DNA of 40,524 bases from a virus. Shown piece by piece: positions 32,012-37,460 of this stretch. The stretch's first letter is position 1. Every line of letters begins with the position of its first letter. The DNA lies in IMG/VR virus record IMGVR_UViG_3300046002_005800, positions 1-40,524 of that record; one strand, 5' to 3'. The position numbers and the translations under genes were made by a program. The notes under the pieces are model-generated. The model was given only the letters and a program-made list of their open reading frames with translations, was not told the origin of the DNA and did no database searches.

Positions 32012-32074
32012 GCCCAACACGCCGCTCAACCCGGACCCGCGCAAGGCGCGGGCCGGTTAGCGGCAACGTTAGGG
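32012..32074 (+). other. attC2 (63 bp)
   Basis: Left box GCCCAAC (32012-32018), spacer ACGCC, arm GCTCAACCCGG, GC-rich stem, arm CCGGTTAGC, spacer GGCAAC, right box GTTAGGG (32068-32074; last base not a pyrimidine). The left arm carries the extra C. The TAA of the gene at 32069 lies in the right box. Confidence 0.85.
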
Positions 32075-32248
32075 CGCACCACGCTTCGCCAGCCGTTGCC
32101 GCCTGCGAGCAATCTTTGCGGCAGCTTCCTTTACTTCGGCGTGGTCGTCAGGGTGCGCAAAGATTCCGCGCACCTCGACCGCCTCGGTGTCTGCCTTGCG
32201 CTGGCGAAACTCGCGCTGGCGCTCTGCGTTGGTCTTGGCTGCGTTCAT
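32069..32248 (-). CDS. 59-residue basic helical protein (cassette 3)
   Basis: The protein (MNAAKTNAERQREFRQRKAD...EVRGIFAHPDDHAEVKEAAAKIARRRQR) resembles small phage proteins with a basic N-terminal helix and a VRGI.AHPDDHA segment, perhaps nucleic-acid binding. It overlaps the previous gene (ATGA at 32245-32248). Its TAA is formed by the first bases of the cassette. Confidence 0.75.
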   Translation of the reverse strand: MNAAKTNAERQREFRQRKADTEAVEVRGIFAHPDDHAEVKEAAAKIARRRQRLAKRGAP

Positions 32249-32517
32249 GTGCGTGGCTCTTCGCCGCAGTCATGCACAACTGGCGTTTTCCACGTTGGCA
32301 GGGGTGGCTCGGCCAGCATGCGGGAAACGTCCCGTGCAATCGCGCGTTCGCTCTGTGCGCCGGTTTCTTGCACCTCCGCGCAGTAACGACGAACCCCATA
32401 AATCGCATGGCTTTGCATCGCCAGCTCCATCACGCACCGCAAGGCCGCGTCGCGGTCGGCTACCACGCCAAAACTGGCCTTGCTGATGTACTGCCGCAGT
32501 CGTGAAAAGTTGTCCAT
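32245..32517 (-). CDS. Hypothetical 90-residue protein (cassette 3)
   Basis: The protein (MDNFSRLRQYISKASFGVVADRDAALRCVMELAMQSHAIYGVRRYCAEVQ...) is helical with no family I recognise. Its ribosome site is weak (GAGA). A short AAGGGC/GCCCTT hairpin (about 32529-32544) separates it from the promoter-proximal gene. Its stop overlaps the next start, giving a coupled pair in a three-gene cassette. Confidence 0.7.
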   Translation of the reverse strand: MDNFSRLRQYISKASFGVVADRDAALRCVMELAMQSHAIYGVRRYCAEVQETGAQSERAIARDVSRMLAEPPLPTWKTPVVHDCGEEPRT

Positions 32518-32548
32518 CGTGTTCTCGCAAAGGGCTTTCGCCCTTGGG

Positions 32549-32710
32549 TTAGAGGCCGTAGTCAGTGACTACGCCGTTGATGATGATGGTGTAACCGGGG
32601 CGCTTTGCGCGCCACTCGGTCACGCTGAAGGAAGACATACGGCGGGGAGCGCCGTTGTTGAAACGGACGATGAGGTGAAGGCCCTTGTTTTCGACGGTGA
32701 TGGTGTTCAT
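32549..32710 (-). CDS. 53-residue protein, first gene of three-gene cassette 3
   Basis: The protein (MNTITVENKGLHLIVRFNNGAPRRMSSFSVTEWRAKRPGYTIIINGVVTDYGL) alternates beta strands and looks like a small beta barrel or sheet. GGAG lies eight bases upstream of ATG 32710. Its own promoter seems to lie at 32745-32773. The frame was too short for routine ORF calling but has phage-like codon use. Confidence 0.72.
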   Translation of the reverse strand: MNTITVENKGLHLIVRFNNGAPRRMSSFSVTEWRAKRPGYTIIINGVVTDYGL

Positions 32711-32744
32711 GTGTTTGCTCCGGGTGGTGTGTTGCGATGAATGA

Positions 32745-32773
32745 ACTATAGCACCGTTACGCGTAACGTAGAG
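32745..32773 (-). promoter_or_regulatory. Cassette-borne promoter with 14-bp palindromic operator
   Basis: On the minus strand a -10 TATAGT (32750-32745) is preceded at 17 bases by a weak -35 CTCTAC (32773-32768). The spacer is filled by CGTTACGCGTAACG (32755-32768), a perfect 14-bp palindrome. The start point near 32738 gives a 28-base leader to the gene at 32710. A repressor dimer on the palindrome would cover the promoter. No regulator gene is obvious within the cassette. Confidence 0.5.
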
Positions 32774-32825
32774 GGTCTAGCAGGTCTTTTCTGTGTCTTT
32801 ACAATTGCGCGTCACTGCACCAACG

Positions 32826-32883
32826 CCCTAACAGGGCGCTCGAACGGACTGCCTACGGCAGCCGTTCAGCTACGTCGTTAGGC
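32826..32883 (+). other. attC3 (58 bp)
   Basis: Left box CCCTAAC (32826-32832), spacer AGGGC, arm GCTCGAACGG, inner CTGCC/GGCAG hairpin, arm CCGTTCAGC, spacer TACGTC, right box GTTAGGC (32877-32883). The extra base is the C in the left arm. The right box supplies the TAA of the gene at 32878. Confidence 0.9.
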
Positions 32884-33177
32884 CCCAAGCACGTCGGGCG
32901 CCATCTTCTTGCCGAGCGTCACTTCGGTAACCGTGAAGCACCCTCTAGCTTGGTCGTCGCGCGTCACAAAGAGCGAATCGAAGTCGCTGCTTCGCGGGGC
33001 CGGTTGCCAGCGCGCCCAGCGGTGCTTGATGCTGTGCGCGAAGTCGCCGCATCCCTGGCCGCAGCCGTGCTCCAGCGCGGCGCGGGCCTCGGCCAGCGTT
33101 ACATGACCGCGCACGTATTCAACGTCGCTGTCGTCATCCCAGTAAATTGCGATGTACTCGCCGGGCTTCTCTTTCAT
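32878..33177 (-). CDS. Hypothetical 99-residue protein (cassette 4)
   Basis: The protein (MKEKPGEYIAIYWDDDSDVEYVRGHVTLAEARAALE...) begins with an acidic strand pattern and has two cysteines in HGCGQGCGDF. AGGAG lies six bases before ATG 33177. It is the only gene of its cassette and stops with TAA in the box of attC3. No family recognised. Confidence 0.75.
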   Translation of the reverse strand: MKEKPGEYIAIYWDDDSDVEYVRGHVTLAEARAALEHGCGQGCGDFAHSIKHRWARWQPAPRSSDFDSLFVTRDDQARGCFTVTEVTLGKKMAPDVLGA

Positions 33178-33207
33178 GCTTGCTCCTGTGCCTTCGTTCA
33201 ACATGGG

Positions 33208-33261
33208 GCCTAACCTGTCGTTCGAGGCGACCCTTCGGGCGCCTCAACTTCGACGTTATGC
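33208..33261 (+). other. attC4 (54 bp)
   Basis: Left box GCCTAAC (33208-33214), spacer CTGTC, arm GTTCGAGGCG, loop around CCCTTCGGG, arm CGCCTCAAC, spacer TTCGAC, right box GTTATGC (33255-33261). The extra base is the C of GTTCGAGG. The methyltransferase frame reads through the whole element (VEVEAPEGSPRTTG) and stops at its far box. Confidence 0.9.
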
Positions 33262-33950
33262 ATCGCAAGCACCTCAAGCGCATGCATGCCCAAGAATTCA
33301 GAGTACGCGGGCGGTATCGCGTTGTTCGTGTCGCCGGTCGCGCCGCGCTTTCTTGAGGCCCCGCCCATGCTCGGCATCCAGGGCGTGCCCTGCGCCTCGC
33401 GCAACTTGTCGGCGGTGCGGCCAGGTCCGTGCCACGGGTCGTAAATGTCGCGGTGGTCACACGGCGGCATCAGCAGAGGCAGCTCAAAGCTCGCCTCAAA
33501 AAAGCGGTGCTTCGCAATCCGCAGCCCGAACATCGAGCCGCAGAGCATCAGGCTTTCACGCAGCGGGCTACCCGCCACGTTCTCCATGATCCACAGGCCG
33601 CCCCAGGCTTGCAGCTTTTCCCGCATCGGGGCCACAAGGTCGCGGTGCGCCGCGCTGTTCTTGTGCATGCGCTGCATCTCGCTGTAGGCCTGGCATGGCG
33701 GCGAAGCCCACACCAAGTCGAACCCCGACAGGTCGGCGTCCAGCGCGTCACCCTGGCGGAACGCAAACGGGTAATAGGGCTGCTTGTTTATGTCCATGCC
33801 CTCCACCTCAAAGCCTGCGCGGTGTAGCCCCATGCCTGCGCCTCCAGCGCCACAAAACAAATCCAGGCAACGTATGGCGCGGCTATGCATAACAGGTCGC
33901 TCAACCGGACCCGGCAAGGCGGGCGGCAGGGTTGCATCTTCAAAGTTCAT
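33210..33950 (-). CDS. Cytosine-C5 DNA methyltransferase, phage type (cassette 5)
   Basis: This 246-residue enzyme has motif I CLDLFCGAGGAGMGLHRAGF, the catalytic motif IV SPPCQAYSEM, motif VI WIMENVAG, motif VIII AKHRFFEA and the closing IPPAYSEFLG. The small target-recognition region is usual for compact phage enzymes. The ATG 33950 lies in the loop of attC5 with AAGG six bases upstream, so residues about 5-22 (ATLPPALPGPVERPVMHS) are attC-encoded, and the last 15 residues come from attC4. The next internal ATG has no ribosome site. No cognate nuclease is near, so protection against host restriction is the likely role. Confidence 0.9.
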   Translation of the reverse strand: MNFEDATLPPALPGPVERPVMHSRAIRCLDLFCGAGGAGMGLHRAGFEVEGMDINKQPYYPFAFRQGDALDADLSGFDLVWASPPCQAYSEMQRMHKNSAAHRDLVAPMREKLQAWGGLWIMENVAGSPLRESLMLCGSMFGLRIAKHRFFEASFELPLLMPPCDHRDIYDPWHGPGRTADKLREAQGTPWMPSMGGASRKRGATGDTNNAIPPAYSEFLGMHALEVLAMHNVEVEAPEGSPRTTG

Positions 33951-33988
33951 CACGCGCCTTTCCGGGCCGGTTAGCTATCACGTTGGGC
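33887..33988 (+). other. attC5 (102 bp) with a translated loop
   Basis: Left box GCATAAC (33887-33893), spacer AGGTC, arm GCTCAACCGG, extended stem, arm CCGGTTAGC, spacer TATCAC, right box GTTGGGC (33982-33988). The extra base is the C of GCTCAACC. The loop holds the stop of the gene at 33940 and the ribosome site and ATG of the methyltransferase, both on the minus strand. Confidence 0.9.
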
Positions 33989-34194
33989 GTCTTGAGGTTG
34001 CCCAGGCGCCGCAGTGATCCGCATGGCCGCGAGTATTCGCCGGGCTTGCTTGTCTCGCTGGCTTCGTAGTGGCTGCGGTGCCGTGTCCAAGTGTTTTCCA
34101 GCCACCAGCGGCTGGCCGGGCGGTCAATGTTGGCGCTACACACGGCGCACAGTGGCGAGCCGTCAACGCGGAAGTGAAGGGTGATGTCACTCAT
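33940..34194 (-). CDS. Small protein with CxxC pair (cassette 6)
   Basis: This 84-residue protein (MSDITLHFRVDGSPLCAVCSANIDRPASRWWLENTWTRHRSHYEA...) has one CAVC motif, perhaps half a zinc site. GGAGG lies seven bases before ATG 34194, and the frame overlaps the zinc-ribbon gene before it by eight bases. The C-terminus (TPNVIANRPGKARDEL) is encoded by attC5 of the neighbouring cassette. Its stop overlaps the methyltransferase start. Confidence 0.75.
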   Translation of the reverse strand: MSDITLHFRVDGSPLCAVCSANIDRPASRWWLENTWTRHRSHYEASETSKPGEYSRPCGSLRRLGNLKTPNVIANRPGKARDEL

Positions 34195-34336
34195 CGTCGT
34201 CCTCCGGCGCCGCGTCTTCCGCGTCAAAAATCTCGCCACAAGCGGCGCACCGCTCTAGGCCCTCGTCGCTCTGGCCGTAGTCAAAGCCGTCGTCATACTG
34301 GTAGTGCGTTTTGCATCCGCACTTGGGGCATGCCAT
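34187..34336 (-). CDS. 49-residue zinc-ribbon protein (cassette 6)
   Basis: The protein (MACPKCGCKTHYQYDDGFDYGQ...LERCAACGEIFDAEDAAPEDDDE) carries CPKC and CAAC, a clear four-cysteine zinc ribbon, and an acidic tail. AGGAG lies eight bases upstream of ATG 34336. It is coupled to the next gene, so cassette 6 is a two-gene cassette. Nucleic-acid or protein binding is likely. Confidence 0.78.
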   Translation of the reverse strand: MACPKCGCKTHYQYDDGFDYGQSDEGLERCAACGEIFDAEDAAPEDDDE

Positions 34337-34361
34337 GTCTGTTTGCTCCTAAATTCCAGCC

Positions 34362-34449
34362 GTCCAACTGTGTGCTCAACCGGACCCGTGGCGGCAGCGG
34401 TTCGCCCCGTTTGGTTCAGCGCGCGGGTCCGGTTAGCACGGCGTTAGAG
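34362..34449 (+). other. attC6 (88 bp)
   Basis: Left box GTCCAAC (34362-34368), spacer TGTGT, arm GCTCAACCGGACCCG, 35-base loop, arm CGGGTCCGGTTAGC, spacer ACGGC, right box GTTAGAG (34443-34449). The 11-bp inner stem AACCGGACCCG/CGGGTCCGGTT is perfect. The extra base is the C of GCTCAACC. Confidence 0.88.
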
Positions 34450-34854
34450 CGCTCGCACTGCATCGGCCAGTTTGCAGGCCAGCAGCCGCACAGACTCGTC
34501 GGCGCGGGCATATGCGCGGGCAAACTGTCGATGCCCGATGTGTGATGCGACAGCCAGCTCATCGAAAGCCGCCAGGGGTTTACGCTGCGCCAGATCGGCC
34601 GCGACGGTATAGATCGCGCCAACATGGGCGTGCCGTGGCCGGGCCTGTTGCCACGCACTCCAAGCTATTGCGGCGGTCGATTCGATGTAGCCGCCGTCCG
34701 CTTCCATCCTCGCCAGCTTTGCTGGGTGGTAAGACCGGCACCACCACGACTCGAAATCCTCGCGCTCCGGGTGGGGCGCTCTAACCCCTCGCTGAACCGG
34801 AACCCCAACAGCGGGCCGGTTGTCTGCTGTGCTCGGTGTGTTTTCGTCTGTCAT
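34444..34854 (-). CDS. Hypothetical phage protein with attC-encoded N-terminus (cassette 7)
   Basis: The body of this 136-residue protein (REDFESWWCRSYHPAKLARMEADGGYIESTAAIAWSAWQQAR) resembles a common phage module of the F..W...YI...W.AWQ type. The ATG 34854 lies in the loop of attC7 with GGGA upstream, so the first 28 residues are encoded by attC. The TAA is in the right box of attC6. Function unknown. Confidence 0.75.
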   Translation of the reverse strand: MTDENTPSTADNRPAVGVPVQRGVRAPHPEREDFESWWCRSYHPAKLARMEADGGYIESTAAIAWSAWQQARPRHAHVGAIYTVAADLAQRKPLAAFDELAVASHIGHRQFARAYARADESVRLLACKLADAVRAL

Positions 34855-34897
34855 TTGTGTTCCCGCTGTAGGGTTCCGGTTAGCTCAAACGTTAGCC
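34779..34897 (+). other. attC7 (119 bp), longest, with a translated loop
   Basis: Left box CTCTAAC (34779-34785), spacer CCCTC, arm GCTGAACCGGAACCC..CAGCGGG, 46-base loop, matching arm CCCGCTGT..GGTTCCGGTTAGC, spacer TCAAAC, right box GTTAGCC (34891-34897). The stem of over 20 bp is the strongest in the array; the extra base is the G of GCTGAACC. The ATG of the gene at 34854 lies in the loop. Confidence 0.9.
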
Positions 34898-35095
34898 GGC
34901 TGCCTGTTTCTCAGCATTCCTAGCGCGCTGAATCGGCCGGATGTCACCCCACCAGACAGCGATAGACAGCGCAAGCCATGAGGCAGCCGCCACGGCTGGG
35001 AAAACGCTGCCGCTGATGTATCCAGTGGCAGACCAGACCGCGCTATTCACGGTCCACGCCAGGAAGTACATCGTTGAAATCACTTCTCTGTCCAT
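34892..35095 (-). CDS. Small membrane protein (cassette 8)
   Basis: This 67-residue protein has two adjacent hydrophobic segments (MYFLAWTVNSAVWSATGYI and VFPAVAAASWLALSIAVWW) and a basic tail (RPIQRARNAEKQAAG). AGGA lies five bases before ATG 35095. Its TAA is in the right box of attC7. A two-helix inner membrane protein expressed early may act in superinfection exclusion; this is a guess from topology. Confidence 0.75.
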   Translation of the reverse strand: MDREVISTMYFLAWTVNSAVWSATGYISGSVFPAVAAASWLALSIAVWWGDIRPIQRARNAEKQAAG

Positions 35096-35127
35096 CACTG
35101 TCCTTTCGTGCCTGCGCTCAACACGCC

Positions 35128-35209
35128 GGCTAACACTTCGCTGAACCTTCGCTCCGCTTCGCTGCGCCGGACACGCCTACGGCGTGCCGGGTTAGCTCAA
35201 CCGTTAGGC
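35128..35209 (+). other. attC8 (82 bp)
   Basis: Left box GGCTAAC (35128-35134), spacer ACTTC, arm GCTGAACC, inner CACGCC/GGCGTG hairpin, arm GGGTTAGC, spacer TCAACC, right box GTTAGGC (35203-35209). The extra base is the G of GCTGAACC. Confidence 0.88.
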
Positions 35210-35497
35210 CCGTTCACTCGCGGCCAGCATGTCGCAGTCGTTCAGCAGCGCAAGCACAGCCGCTACGGTAAGCCAGTGGTTTCCGTTCTCCTGCATGTTT
35301 TCCAGCCGCGCAACGAACATACCGCGCGACGACCGCTCGGCCTCGGCGTTGGCTTTCAGTTCCGCAATCTCGTCAGAATCTGCCTCAATTCGGCACGCGG
35401 CCTGTTGGGCGCGGCTCACAAACTGCCGTAGCGTCATCGGGTCCGGGCTCTCTGGCATCGGCATGCGTAGCACGCCCAAAAGCATCACATCGCTCAT
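35204..35497 (-). CDS. Hypothetical 97-residue protein (cassette 9)
   Basis: The protein (MSDVMLLGVLRMPMPESPDPMTLRQFVSRAQQAACRIEADSDEIAELKANAEAERSSR...) has a helical, coiled-coil-like middle. AGGAA lies about seven bases before ATG 35497. The frame is open far upstream (to 35863) but the extra part crosses attC9 and antisense of another gene, so the internal start is right. TAA lies in the right box of attC8. Function unknown. Confidence 0.78.
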   Translation of the reverse strand: MSDVMLLGVLRMPMPESPDPMTLRQFVSRAQQAACRIEADSDEIAELKANAEAERSSRGMFVARLENMQENGNHWLTVAAVLALLNDCDMLAASERA

Positions 35498-35541
35498 ATA
35501 GTTTCCTTTGTTCGTCAACTTCTTCGCGCCCCGGCCGCATG

Positions 35542-35613
35542 GCCTAACAGGGCGCTGCACCGGAACCCTTCCGGCGTGCCGCCTACAGGGTCCGGTGAGC
35601 TTCGTCGTTAGGC
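35542..35613 (+). other. attC9 (72 bp)
   Basis: Left box GCCTAAC (35542-35548), spacer AGGGC, arm GCTGCACCGGAACCCT, loop with CCGGCGTGCCGCC, arm AGGGTCCGGTGAGC, spacer TTCGTC, right box GTTAGGC (35607-35613). Both boxes match RYYYAAC/GTTRRRY perfectly. The extra base is the G of GCTGCACC. Confidence 0.92.
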
Positions 35614-35975
35614 CCGTACAGCGCCCGCAGGTCGTTGAATTTGTCCAGCGCCGCCGCGTGCGCCGGGCCAATCGGTATCGAGGTGATGCCGGCTGTTTTG
35701 GCGGTCTCGCACGTCTCGCGCCATGAGGCATCGGCCAGCGCGAAGTAGCTGGCCAGGTCGGCGCGCATGCGCTCAACATCGCCCAGCAGCACGGCCCGAT
35801 GCGGGACACTGTGCGGGTAAGCCACATCGAAGCTGGCCGCACTCTCCAGCGCATCGCGCTCACTTGCGCATAGCGTGGCGAGGCCGCTCTTTGTCACCGC
35901 ATACCAGCGCGCTTCTGCGGCACGGCCTAACCCATCGGTCAACCGGACCTTTGCCGGCGTGCTTTCTGTGGTCAT
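35583..35975 (-). CDS. Hypothetical protein with attC-encoded ends (cassette 10)
   Basis: This 130-residue protein has a helical body (AEARWYAVTKSGLATLCASERDALESAASFDVAYPHS...). The ATG 35975 is inside the loop of attC10 behind a GGAGG site four bases away, and it overlaps the previous stop (ATGA). Residues 5-19 (STPAKVRLTDGLGRA) come from attC10 and the last ten (GPNDEAHRTL) from attC9. No family recognised. Confidence 0.78.
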   Translation of the reverse strand: MTTESTPAKVRLTDGLGRAAEARWYAVTKSGLATLCASERDALESAASFDVAYPHSVPHRAVLLGDVERMRADLASYFALADASWRETCETAKTAGITSIPIGPAHAAALDKFNDLRALYGPNDEAHRTL

Positions 35976-36020
35976 TTCGCCTCCGTTGCCGGCAAAGGCC
36001 GGTTAGCTTGGTCGTTGGGC
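35935..36020 (+). other. attC10 (86 bp), right boundary, with a translated loop
   Basis: Left box GCCTAAC (35935-35941), spacer CCATC, arm GGTCAACCGGACCTTTGCC, 29-base loop, arm GGCAAAGGCCGGTTAGC, spacer TTGGTC, right box GTTGGGC (36014-36020). The loop contains a GGAGG ribosome site and an ATGA stop-start overlap for the two leftward genes that meet there. The extra base is the C of GGTCAACC. Confidence 0.9.
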
Positions 36021-36271
36021 GTCAAACCACCACCCCCCGCATACAACTCCGCCATCGCGCCAACGTGCGACAGCAGCTGCTTGCAGATCAGTTGGTACTG
36101 CGACTCGGTGTAGAGCTGCGCCCGCTTGTCCGTCGCTGCTGGCCTGACGTGCAGTTGCTCGGCCAGGAAGGCGCCGCTGATCGTGAAGCAGAGCCGGCCG
36201 CAGATTGCGCCGAGGGTGAGGGTTGCGGGCTCGGCGGTGGCCGGAATGCTGGCGGATTCATTGGTAGTCAT
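35972..36271 (-). CDS. Phage backbone protein whose end is rewritten by attC10
   Basis: The 99-residue protein (LTLGAICGRLCFTISGAFLAEQLHVRPAATDKRAQLYTESQYQLICKQLLSHV) looks like a small phage DNA-binding-type protein found near recombination genes. GAGGA lies about six bases before ATG 36271. The last 14 residues (NDQANRPLPATEAK) are attC10-encoded. If the array is removed, the frame would end TPN followed by TAG, five bases before the ATG at 31086. It therefore marks the interrupted backbone gene. Confidence 0.8.
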   Translation of the reverse strand: MTTNESASIPATAEPATLTLGAICGRLCFTISGAFLAEQLHVRPAATDKRAQLYTESQYQLICKQLLSHVGAMAELYAGGGGLTPNDQANRPLPATEAK

Positions 36272-36279
36272 GTCGATCC

Positions 36280-37458
36280 TCAGAATGGAACGTCTGAATC
36301 AGGGATTCCGGCCAGCGCTGCCATCTGCTTGACGGTCTGCGCGCGCGCGACGGCCTTCTCTGCATCGCCAGGCCGCGCCGGCTTCACGTCGGCATCGAGG
36401 TCGCTGTCGGGCATGTCGTCGAAGCCGGTGCCCGACACGACGCGCGCGGTTGGGAAGGCGGCCTTGGCCGCCAGCACGGTGGCGTCCAGCACAGCCGGCC
36501 CGGCCTTGCGAATCTCGATGCTGCTGAACCCTGGCGCCGGTCCATTGGTGAACTGCGCGCCGGTCTTGTCCTGGTAGATGACGTGGTTCTCGCCGCCGTC
36601 GATGGGCTCGCCAAGAGCGGCCAGCAGGGGCGGGATGAACAGGTGCTCGGCGCAGCCGGTGCGCTGCTTCTTGTCGTCCAGTGCCGTGGCGCCGCGGCAC
36701 GTCCACTCGCCGCGCGCCAGGTCGGGCGTGGAGTTGGCGCACGTCCTGCAGTTCACCTCGGGCACTTCGGCGCCGTGGCACACCTCGTAGAACCGGCACC
36801 ACTTGCACTCGAAGTAGGCCGGGTCCGTGCTGATACCCAGCGGCGGCGCGGCGGCGGTGATGATGCGCTCGGCCCGCGCGAGGATCGCCTCGCCCGCGGC
36901 CTTGTCGTGCTCGATGCGCTCAAGGTGCAGCGCGTCGGTGTTCTTGTTCACAGCGAAGTACAGCGCGCGGTCCAGGCCCATCAGGTGCATGTAGGTCTGC
37001 ATCTGCGTCCAGTGCATCGGCTTGGCTGCGCGCACGCCCTTCTTGACCAGCTCGGCGAACAGCTTGTCGCTGTGGGTCTTGATCTCCAAGACATGCACAG
37101 CCTTCGGCGCTTCGGGCAGACCGGCCACCACACCATCGACAGACCCACCGAAGAAGCCGGCCACCGCGCTAACGCGGTACTGGCCGGTGCCGTCGTCGGC
37201 CCACACCTCGCAGCCGATCCCGCGCAATTCCTCGTAGACGCGCGGCTCCTCTCGCTTGCCGGTGTCGAACAAGCGCAGGATGCGCCCATCGAATTGCTCG
37301 GTCGACACCCAGCGGAACAACTGCCACAGGTAGCGGTCGCAGGCGTGGCCGATCACCGACGCGCCAAGGTGCGGGCGGTGGCCGTTGTCGGCCGTCTTCT
37401 CGCGCCAGCGCACAACGGCTTGCGCCGTCGTGTTGCTCGGTTGCGGGATCGCGGCCAT
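36280..37458 (-). CDS. PD-(D/E)XK (RecB/Cas4-like) nuclease
   Basis: This 392-residue protein has the nuclease core GGSVDGVVAG...AVHVLEIKTHS (D and ExK) near residues 110-150 and a following YMHLMGLDRALYFAVNK. Cysteine-rich segments (FECKWCRFYEVCHG; CRTCANS; TGCAEHLF) suggest an iron-sulphur or zinc site like Cas4. It follows the Sak4-like and DUF669 genes, so it probably makes single-stranded ends for annealing or repairs replication forks. Confidence 0.88.
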   Translation of the reverse strand: MAAIPQPSNTTAQAVVRWREKTADNGHRPHLGASVIGHACDRYLWQLFRWVSTEQFDGRILRLFDTGKREEPRVYEELRGIGCEVWADDGTGQYRVSAVAGFFGGSVDGVVAGLPEAPKAVHVLEIKTHSDKLFAELVKKGVRAAKPMHWTQMQTYMHLMGLDRALYFAVNKNTDALHLERIEHDKAAGEAILARAERIITAAAPPLGISTDPAYFECKWCRFYEVCHGAEVPEVNCRTCANSTPDLARGEWTCRGATALDDKKQRTGCAEHLFIPPLLAALGEPIDGGENHVIYQDKTGAQFTNGPAPGFSSIEIRKAGPAVLDATVLAAKAAFPTARVVSGTGFDDMPDSDLDADVKPARPGDAEKAVARAQTVKQMAALAGIPDSDVPF

Positions 37459-37460
37459 GG

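Noticed and set aside
35204-35863. Open frame of 219 residues covering cassette 9 and beyond
   Set aside because: The upstream part crosses attC9 and runs antisense-frame through another gene; the internal ATG 35497 has a proper ribosome site.
31560-36020. Palindromes as ordinary rho-independent terminators or REP/BIME repeats
   Set aside because: They lack T tracts, keep fixed terminal boxes and 5/6-base spacers with varied loops, and several are translated.
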